DNA of 14,903 nucleotides from a bacterium (Candidatus Ratteibacteria) CG_4_9_14_3_um_filter_41_21 (lineage in GTDB: Bacteria; Ratteibacteria; UBA8468). Below the pieces are notes generated by a model. It did no database searches. It had not been told where the DNA came from and worked only from the letters and a program-made list of their open reading frames with translations. A program made the translations under genes and the position numbers. Below, piece by piece: positions 6,182-12,165 of this stretch; the first letter of the stretch is position 1; every line of letters begins with the position of its first letter. The stretch lies in assembly GCA_002791075.1 (NCBI GenBank), contig PFWI01000027.1, forward strand, positions 1-14,903, read 5' to 3'.

Positions 6182-7141
6182 ATGAAAAAGATTGGGGTTT
6201 TAACTGGCGGAGGTGATGCTCCGGGGATGAATGCCGCTATCCGGGCGGTAGTAAGGACAGCAATTTATTTCGGGTGGGAAGTAGCGGGAATTGAAGAAGG
6301 ATTTTACGGCCTTGTTTTCCATAAGTTCCGAAAACTTGATTCCTCCTCGGTAAGCGGAATTATCAATAGAGGGGGAACCATTTTGCATTCGGTAAGATGT
6401 CCTGAATTTAGAGAAAAAAAGAATCAGAAGAAAGCGGTAGAAAACATCCAAAAAGAAAAGATTGATGGACTGGTCGTTATCGGAGGAGACGGTTCTTCGA
6501 AAGGCGCCGCAGCCCTTTCAAGTTACGGTATTCCGGTCTCCTTTATTCCTGCCTCGATTGATAATGATATTTTTGGAACGGATGAAACGATAGGATTTGA
6601 TACCGCGGCCAATACGGCTTTGGACGCCATTGACAAAATCAGGGATACCGCTACCAGCCACAAAAGGATTTTTTTGGTTGAGGTAATGGGAAGAAAAAGC
6701 GGCTTTTTAGCTCTTGAGGTTGGACTGGCTGCGGGAGCGGAGGTAATTTTGATTCCCGAGGTTAAATTTAAGATTGAGGAAATCTGCACTATTTTAAAGA
6801 AAGGTAGAAAAAGAGGGAAAAAAAGTTATGTCATCGTTGTTGCCGAAGGGGCAGGAAAAATCTCGGAAATTGGGAAGGAAATTGAAAAAAGGATTAAGGG
6901 CGAAATCAGAATAACTATTCTTGGTTATCTCCAGAGAGGAGGTTCTCCCTCTGCTGATAGCAGGAATTTAGCTTCCCGGTTCGGAACTTTTGCCGTTTCC
7001 CTTCTCAAGGAAAGAAAGAGAGGAAGAATGGTTGGGATGAAGGAAGGAAAAGTTATCTCCGTCCCGATTGAGGAAATCTGCCGGCATAGAAAAAAAATAG
7101 ATCTTCAACTCTACCAATGGGCAAAAATTTTAAGTCTTTGA
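6182..7141 (+). CDS. pfkA: ATP-dependent 6-phosphofructokinase
   Basis: Phosphorylates fructose 6-phosphate to fructose 1,6-bisphosphate, the committed step of glycolysis, in the cytoplasm. With ATG at 6182 the protein is 319 residues and its numbering follows E. coli PfkA: GGGDAPGMN (9-17), Arg21 and Arg25, GGDGS with Gly104, the catalytic loop IDND with Asp127 and Asp129, Arg162, and MGR with Met169 and Arg171. Gly104, with Ala rather than Lys at 124, marks the ATP type and not the PPi type; Ser replaces Thr at 125. A GTG four codons upstream (6170) is in frame but adds only MDKI and has no better ribosome site, so the ATG is preferred. No clear Shine-Dalgarno is seen. It is the first gene of the long plus-strand run. 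Confidence 0.96.
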   Translation: MKKIGVLTGGGDAPGMNAAIRAVVRTAIYFGWEVAGIEEGFYGLVFHKFRKLDSSSVSGIINRGGTILHSVRCPEFREKKNQKKAVENIQKEKIDGLVVIGGDGSSKGAAALSSYGIPVSFIPASIDNDIFGTDETIGFDTAANTALDAIDKIRDTATSHKRIFLVEVMGRKSGFLALEVGLAAGAEVILIPEVKFKIEEICTILKKGRKRGKKSYVIVVAEGAGKISEIGKEIEKRIKGEIRITILGYLQRGGSPSADSRNLASRFGTFAVSLLKERKRGRMVGMKEGKVISVPIEEICRHRKKIDLQLYQWAKILSL

Positions 7142-7170
7142 CAAAAACAGGCTAATGAGGTAAAATAAAA

Positions 7171-7749
7171 ATGTTTTACACCTTGGCAAAATTCTTAGGA
7201 TTTCTTATTTTTAAACTTCTTTTTCGCTTCGGGGTGACGGGAAGGGAAAACATTCCTAAAACCGGGGGATTCTTAATTGCGGCTAATCATCTTAGTTTTT
7301 TAGACCCTCCTTTATTGGCGCTGGCCAGTCCGCGAAAAGTTTTTTATGCCGCAAAGAAGGGTGTGGAACATGCTCTCCCTCACTTTATCCTTAAACGACT
7401 AGGTGCTTTTCGAATTGAGAAAGGAATTAGAACCGCAATGCAACTTTTGAAAATGGGAAAACCGATTGTTATTTTCCCGGAGGGAGCCAGAAGTAGCGAT
7501 GGTTCCCTGAACAAACCTTATTCCGGGATTGGTTTTCTGGCAATTAAAGCGAAAGTTCCGGCTATTCCCACATTAATTAAGGGAACGGAAAAAGCGTTGC
7601 CGAAAAAAGGGAAGATGATTAGGCCGAGAAAAGTAGAAGTAATTTTTGGTCAACCCTTGTTCCCGCAATATTCTGAGAAAAAAAATGGTTACCAGGAGAT
7701 GAGTGAAGAGGTGATGAGGAGAATTCAGGTATTGAAAGGAGATGATTGA
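7171..7749 (+). CDS. plsC: 1-acyl-sn-glycerol-3-phosphate acyltransferase
   Basis: Transfers an acyl chain to lysophosphatidate to make phosphatidate at the inner face of the membrane. 192 residues, a short but normal form. The acyltransferase motif I NHLSFLDP gives the HX4D pair His40 and Asp45; motif III is FPEGARS (102-108); a VPAIPTLIKGT segment (129-139) is the last conserved block. The N-terminus (about 1-20) is hydrophobic and could anchor the protein. GAGG lies ten bases before the ATG. It starts 29 bp after pfkA and overlaps ispH by 8 bp, so the two are translationally linked. Exact acyl specificity cannot be read. Confidence 0.92.
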   Translation: MFYTLAKFLGFLIFKLLFRFGVTGRENIPKTGGFLIAANHLSFLDPPLLALASPRKVFYAAKKGVEHALPHFILKRLGAFRIEKGIRTAMQLLKMGKPIVIFPEGARSSDGSLNKPYSGIGFLAIKAKVPAIPTLIKGTEKALPKKGKMIRPRKVEVIFGQPLFPQYSEKKNGYQEMSEEVMRRIQVLKGDD

Positions 7750-8614
7750 AGTAATTATTGCCGAAGATACCGGCTTCTGTTATGGGGTTAAGAGGGCGAT
7801 TGACCTGCTTAACCGAAGATTAAAAAATAAAAAAGAAGTGTTTTCTCTGGGACCGGTTATTCACAACCGCTTGGTAGGAAAGGAATTAAAGGGGAAAGGA
7901 TTAAAGATTGTAGAGAATCCTTCTCAGATTAAAAGTGAACTTCTGGTTCGTTGCCATGGACTCCACCCGGTCTTAATTGAAGAGGCAAGAAAAAGAAAAA
8001 TAAAAATTATTGACGCTACCTGCCCCTTCCTGAGGATGGTGCAGAGAAGGATAAGGTATCTTGTCGCCAACGGCTATCGGGTTATTATTGTTGGGGATTC
8101 CAACCATCCTGAGGTAAAGGCATTGGCTGGCTTTGCCCATGATGAAGCGATCATAATAGATAAAAGTTCAAAGTTCAAAGTTAAAAGTTTAGAGTTCAAG
8201 AAGGTGGGGGTGGTGGGGCAGACCACGATAAACACCAGGGAATATCATCGCATCGTTACCGGCCTTTATAAGAAACTTAAACCAGAGGAATTTTTAGTTT
8301 TTAATACGATCTGCAAAATCACCGAGAAGAGACAGAGAGAGGTGGGATACCTCTCCAGAAAAGTTAATTTCTTCCTTGTTTTAGGAAGCAAAGAGAGTTC
8401 TAATACCAGAACCCTCTTTGAGCTTTGCAGGAAAAAGCGGCCGTCTTTTCTTATTGAGGAACCTTCCCAGATTAAGGAAGAATGGTTTACCCCGATTAGA
8501 GATAAGTCTTTAACGGAGCCTGAGGGAAAAGTACGTGTTGGATTGCTTTCAGGAACCTCTACTCCTGGCTGGCTCGTTAAAGAAACTGCCGATACTCTGG
8601 CAAAACTGAATTAA
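7742..8614 (+). CDS. ispH: 4-hydroxy-3-methylbut-2-enyl diphosphate reductase
   Basis: Last enzyme of the MEP isoprenoid pathway; a [4Fe-4S] protein that reduces HMBPP to IPP and DMAPP. 290 residues. Three cluster cysteines are in place: Cys13 (GFCYGV), Cys94 (DATCPF) and Cys191 (NTICKIT). Other family blocks are LGPVIHN with His41, RCHGLHP with His72, NHPEVKAL with catalytic Glu124, GQTT (159-162), GSKESSNTRTL and SGTSTPGW. AAAGGAG abuts the ATG with no spacer, which is unusual, but no other start fits. Residues 141-153 are encoded by a heptad DNA repeat (8163-8197) in a loop that varies in the family. It overlaps plsC by 8 bp. rpsA follows after an R2 element. Confidence 0.94.
   Translation: MIEVIIAEDTGFCYGVKRAIDLLNRRLKNKKEVFSLGPVIHNRLVGKELKGKGLKIVENPSQIKSELLVRCHGLHPVLIEEARKRKIKIIDATCPFLRMVQRRIRYLVANGYRVIIVGDSNHPEVKALAGFAHDEAIIIDKSSKFKVKSLEFKKVGVVGQTTINTREYHRIVTGLYKKLKPEEFLVFNTICKITEKRQREVGYLSRKVNFFLVLGSKESSNTRTLFELCRKKRPSFLIEEPSQIKEEWFTPIRDKSLTEPEGKVRVGLLSGTSTPGWLVKETADTLAKLN
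8163..8197 (+). repeat. Five tandem 7-bp repeats (AAAGTTC-like) inside ispH
   Basis: Units AAAGTTC, AAAGTTC, AAAGTTA, AAAGTTT and AGAGTTC follow without gaps and stay in frame over the whole gene. They encode the Lys/Ser/Phe/Val-rich peptide SSKFKVKSLEF. Confidence 0.85.
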
Positions 8615-8616
8615 GC

Positions 8617-8705
8617 AACCACGAATTGCTCGAATTTTACGAATTAAGAATTTTATTATAAATCTTTAGTTTTTTAAATTAGAGTAATTCGTATAATTCG
8701 TGGTT
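8617..8705. repeat. R2 element without an R1 core (empty R2)
   Basis: AACCACGAATTGCTCGAATT on the left pairs with AATTCGTATAATTCGTGGTT on the right; the terminal 20 bp match at 17 positions. It begins right after the ispH stop and ends 12 bp before the rpsA ATG, filling the gap exactly as the R2 at 5981-6161 does. It lacks the TCATTGCGAG core. Confidence 0.85.
8692..8697 (+). promoter_or_regulatory. Candidate -10 box TATAAT for rpsA within the R2 right arm
   Basis: A perfect TATAAT would place transcription start near 8704 and give a short leader to the rpsA ATG at 8718. The matching -35 region (8669-8674, GTTTTT) is poor, so this is tentative. Confidence 0.35.
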
Positions 8706-8717
8706 AGAAAAAGAAAA

Positions 8718-10022
8718 ATGAATAAAGAGTTAACTGAAATTTTGGATAAGAAACTGAAAGCATTTAGAAAAGGGAATTTGATTAAAGGGGAAGTAGTGCG
8801 AATTGATCAGGAAGGGGTAATTCTTGATGCGGGCTATAAATCCGAAGGCTTGATTCCAAACTCTGAAATTAAAGGTCCTACAAAGTTTAAGGTTGGAGAT
8901 GAGGTCGATGTAGTTATTGAATCGCTGGAGCCAAACGACAATGGCCTTCTCCTTTTTTCTAAAGAAAAAGCCGATCTTTTGCTTAACTGGAACCGCATTG
9001 AGAAAACCTATGAGACCGATTCTTCCATTGAGGGAAAAGTTGTGCAGATGGTTAGGGGAGGTTTCAAAGTAGATATTGGCGTACTTGCTTTTCTTCCCGG
9101 CTCCCAGGCTGATATCAAACCCTTAACTGAACCTCAAGGTTTTCTTGGTGAGAAGTACCAATTTAAAATTCTTAAGATTGACCCTTTCAAGAAGAACGTG
9201 GTTCTATCCCGTCGTAATCTCCTGGAGGAAGAAGAGAAAAAAAAGCACCTTTCCACTCTTTTGAAATTGAAGGAAGGAGAATGGGTTAAAGCAAAAGTAA
9301 AAGATATTGTTGATTATGGGGCGTTTATCGAGAAGGATGGCGCTACCGGATTTTTGGGTATCAATGAAATGAGTTGGGGGAAGATAAGTCATCCCTCACA
9401 ACTTTTAAGAGTCGGGCAGGAAATTGAAATTTTGGTTCTGAAAGTTGATCGGGAGAAAGGGGAAATTTCCTTCGGGCTAAAGCAAAAAACTCCTGACCCC
9501 TGGGAGAAAATTGAAGAAAAATATCCGGTTGGTTCTAAGGCAAGAGGGAAAGTTGTAAATATTACTGAGTATGGCGCTTTTATTAAACTGGAAGAAGGAT
9601 TGGAAGGACTGCTTCACATTTCGGAACTCTCCTGGATTGGACATATCAAACATTCTTCTGAAATCGTTGCCATGGGCGACGAATTAGAACTTATTGTTAT
9701 TGGACTTGAGCAAGAGGCTCGGAAAATCTCATTTTCCTTAAAGAGATTGGAGCCAAATCCCTGGGAAAAGATTAAGGAGAAATATCCACCCGGGACAAAG
9801 TTTAAGGGAAAGGTTGTTAGCCTTACTGCTTATGGAGCCTTTATTGAGATAGAGAAAGGAATTAATGGCCTTCTTCATATCTCTAACATCTCCCCGGAAA
9901 AAATTGAACATCCCTCGGATGTTTTGAAAAAAGGGGACAAAATAGACGTGGTTATGCTTTCGGTGGATCCCGAAAGGAGAAAAGTTGCTCTGGGTATGAA
10001 ACAATTAAATGAAAAGATGTAG
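8718..10022 (+). CDS. rpsA: 30S ribosomal protein S1-like protein with five S1 domains
   Basis: RNA-binding protein of the small ribosomal subunit that helps mRNA recruitment. 434 residues from the ATG at 8718. A GTG at 8700 is in frame but lies in the R2 arm and adds only basic residues. Five S1 (OB-fold) repeats are visible at about 18-82, 103-166, 186-255, 272-343 and 358-428. The last three have the classical pattern YGAFI…GLLHIS…SW and are separated by near-identical linkers (PDPWEKIEEKYPVG and PNPWEKIKEKYPPG). The first two are more divergent, as in S1 proteins where they hold the ribosome. E. coli S1 has six domains; shorter versions are usual in other phyla. It is placed after ispH as in Firmicutes, where the two can be fused. 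No Shine-Dalgarno is seen. Confidence 0.92.
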   Translation: MNKELTEILDKKLKAFRKGNLIKGEVVRIDQEGVILDAGYKSEGLIPNSEIKGPTKFKVGDEVDVVIESLEPNDNGLLLFSKEKADLLLNWNRIEKTYETDSSIEGKVVQMVRGGFKVDIGVLAFLPGSQADIKPLTEPQGFLGEKYQFKILKIDPFKKNVVLSRRNLLEEEEKKKHLSTLLKLKEGEWVKAKVKDIVDYGAFIEKDGATGFLGINEMSWGKISHPSQLLRVGQEIEILVLKVDREKGEISFGLKQKTPDPWEKIEEKYPVGSKARGKVVNITEYGAFIKLEEGLEGLLHISELSWIGHIKHSSEIVAMGDELELIVIGLEQEARKISFSLKRLEPNPWEKIKEKYPPGTKFKGKVVSLTAYGAFIEIEKGINGLLHISNISPEKIEHPSDVLKKGDKIDVVMLSVDPERRKVALGMKQLNEKM

Positions 10023-10028
10023 CGGTGC

Positions 10029-10049
10029 GATTTATCGCGCGAATAAATC
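10029..10049. repeat. Imperfect 21-bp palindrome after rpsA
   Basis: GATTTAT and ATAAATC (7-bp arms) flank CGCGCGA. No T run follows, so it is not a clear terminator. It could be a remnant of another dispersed palindrome family. Confidence 0.4.
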
Positions 10050-10071
10050 AAAATAATAGGGAGAAGGAAAA

Positions 10072-10845
10072 ATGGAAGTGATTATTAAGAAAAATTATGA
10101 TGAGATGAGTAAGGAAGCGGCAAAAGTTGTTAAGAAAAGGATTTTAAAGAAACTAAATCTGGTCTTAGGCCTTGCTACGGGAAGCACTCCGCTGGGCCTC
10201 TATCAAGAATTGGTGAGGATGCATAAGGAGGAAGACCTAAGTTTTAAAAAGGTGAAAACTTTTAACCTTGATGAGTACTATGGTTTAGATCCTGACCATC
10301 CTCAAAGTTACCGTTATTTCATGAATGCCAATCTCTTTTCCCAGATTGATATTGATTTAGCCAACACCCATGTTCCCGATGGATTGGCCAAGGATATCGG
10401 CAAATATTGTCTTGAATACGAAGAGGAAATTGAGAAATACGGCGGAATTGACCTTCAGGTTCTGGGGATTGGTTCCGATGGGCACATTGGGTTTAATGAA
10501 CCCGGCTCTTCTCTCGGCTCTCGCACTCGGATTAAGACTCTGAATGAGCAAACGGTAGCAGATAATAGCCGTTTCTTCAAAAACATTGACGAAGTTCCGA
10601 AATATGCAATTACGATGGGGGTAGGCACCATCATTGATGCCAAAGAGATTATCCTTTTGGCTTCAGGTAAAAACAAGAGCAGGGTTGTTGCCCAGGCGAT
10701 TGAGGGACCGGTGACGAGTCAGATTACCGCATCAATGTTGCAGGTTCATCCCAAAGTGATGGTTATCTTGGATGAAGATGCTGCTTCCCTGCTGAAGAAA
10801 AGGGATTATTATAAATTTGTTGTTGAGAGCGTAGAAAAGTTTTAG
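10072..10845 (+). CDS. nagB: Glucosamine-6-phosphate deaminase
   Basis: Converts glucosamine 6-phosphate to fructose 6-phosphate and ammonia, returning amino sugars to glycolysis in the cytoplasm; its product is the substrate of the PfkA encoded upstream. 257 residues, normal for the short form. Visible motifs are LATGSTPLGLY (34-44), NLDEYYG with Asp67, and GSDGHIGFNEPGSS with Asp136, His138 and Glu143; these equal E. coli Asp72, Asp141, His143 and Glu148, a constant offset of five, so the active site is whole. GGGAGAAGGA closely precedes the ATG, the strongest ribosome site in the window. It is 49 bp after rpsA and 9 bp before the NfeD gene. No nagA or transporter is adjacent. Confidence 0.95.
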   Translation: MEVIIKKNYDEMSKEAAKVVKKRILKKLNLVLGLATGSTPLGLYQELVRMHKEEDLSFKKVKTFNLDEYYGLDPDHPQSYRYFMNANLFSQIDIDLANTHVPDGLAKDIGKYCLEYEEEIEKYGGIDLQVLGIGSDGHIGFNEPGSSLGSRTRIKTLNEQTVADNSRFFKNIDEVPKYAITMGVGTIIDAKEIILLASGKNKSRVVAQAIEGPVTSQITASMLQVHPKVMVILDEDAASLLKKRDYYKFVVESVEKF

Positions 10846-10854
10846 CAAGAATAG

Positions 10855-12135
10855 ATGCTGAGAAAAGTAAATTTTTTTCTTCTTTTCTTTCTTTTTTACA
10901 CTAGTTCTCTTTATGCCGAGACAAAACCTGTTTTTCTGCTTCCCATTAAAGGGGTAATTAACCCGATTACCAGCCGGCAAATTAGTGAAGGGATTACCTA
11001 CGCGAGCAAGAAGAAAGCCAATCTTCTGATTATCAGATTAGATACCCCGGGGGGGCTTCTTGTCTCTACCCGGGTAATCGTTGAGGAGATAATGTCGGCG
11101 GATATTCCGGTTGCTGTTTACGTAGCCCCCTCCGGCGCCCAGTGTGCTTCCGCAGGAACTTTTATTGCTCTTGCATCTCCCATTTTAGCGATGGCTCCGG
11201 CGACAAATATCGGCGCGGCCCATCCGGTAATGATTATAGGGCGTATGGGTAAGGAGATGGAGGAGAAGGTGGTAAATGACGCGGTCAGTTTCATCAAGGG
11301 AATTGCCAAAAAGAACCATCGCAATAGTCGATGGGCTGAGGATGCGGTAAGAAAGAGTCTATCTGTAACCGAGGATGAGGCGCTTAAATTAGGCGTAATT
11401 GACCTTATTGCCAAAGATGAGAATGAACTTCTGTCAAAATTAGACGGAAGAGAAGTTTTTATTCTCGGGAAAACGATAATTTTGCGGACGAAGGACCGAA
11501 AAATTATTCCTCTGCGCATAAGACCGGGGGAAAAACTTCTGCAGAGTTTAAGCGACCCGAACATTGCTTATATTTTTCTAATTCTGGGTATTTGGGGGAT
11601 TATTGCCGAGTTCTCCAGCCCGGGTATTGGCTTTCCCGGGATTGTCGGCGCAATCTGCCTGATCCTTTCCTTCTTTGCTTTTCATTCCCTACCCATCAAT
11701 ATTGCCGGGTTTTTGCTTATCTTTTTAGCTATTACTTTCTTTATCCTGGAGGTGAAAATTGTCTCGTATGGTCTCCTGACTATCGGCGGCATTGTATCAA
11801 TGATTTTAGGTTCTTTTATGCTTATTAAACCGTTCTCATTTATTCTGGGGATTTCTACTCCTCTTATCTTCGGGGTTTCTATCTTTAGCGCGTTTTTATT
11901 TCTTTTTGTCCTTTTCTTCGCCATTAATGCCCATCGAAAAAAAGTTACTACCGGGAAAGAAGGTCTGATTGGCGAAATTGGGGAGGCCCGGACCGAGTTT
12001 AATCCAACGGGTAAACTCTATGTTCATGGCGAATATTGGAACGGGAGAGTTTTGGATGATTCAATTAAAAAAGGAGAAAAAGTCAAGGTAATCAAAATAG
12101 ACGGAAGAGAGCTATTAGTAAAAAAGGTAGAATAA
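10855..12135 (+). CDS. NfeD-family membrane-bound serine protease (long form, ClpP-like domain)
   Basis: 426 residues. A signal peptide (basic MLRK, hydrophobic core to about 18, then LYAET) is followed by a ClpP-like protease domain (~25-190) with the block SGAQCASAGTFIALAS. Ser99 matches the nucleophile of the Pyrococcus 1510-N protease, and Lys138 is a candidate for its lysine partner, giving a Ser-Lys dyad. Four to five membrane segments lie at about 230-370, then a soluble OB-fold NfeD domain (~375-426) with GLIGEIGEA and GEYWNGRV. The protease domain should lie outside the membrane. Such proteins usually work with a stomatin/slipin (SPFH) partner encoded next door, and they cut hydrophobic stomatin C-termini; no such gene is adjacent here. 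The start is supported by the signal peptide and the 9-bp gap to nagB; the ribosome site is weak. Confidence 0.9.
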   Translation: MLRKVNFFLLFFLFYTSSLYAETKPVFLLPIKGVINPITSRQISEGITYASKKKANLLIIRLDTPGGLLVSTRVIVEEIMSADIPVAVYVAPSGAQCASAGTFIALASPILAMAPATNIGAAHPVMIIGRMGKEMEEKVVNDAVSFIKGIAKKNHRNSRWAEDAVRKSLSVTEDEALKLGVIDLIAKDENELLSKLDGREVFILGKTIILRTKDRKIIPLRIRPGEKLLQSLSDPNIAYIFLILGIWGIIAEFSSPGIGFPGIVGAICLILSFFAFHSLPINIAGFLLIFLAITFFILEVKIVSYGLLTIGGIVSMILGSFMLIKPFSFILGISTPLIFGVSIFSAFLFLFVLFFAINAHRKKVTTGKEGLIGEIGEARTEFNPTGKLYVHGEYWNGRVLDDSIKKGEKVKVIKIDGRELLVKKVE

Positions 12136-12165
12136 TTAAATAGTATAAAGAAATATTAGTTTGAG

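Noticed and set aside
10357..11924. Several minus-strand open frames opposite nagB and the NfeD gene
   Set aside because: Shadows of well-supported plus-strand genes with intact active sites.
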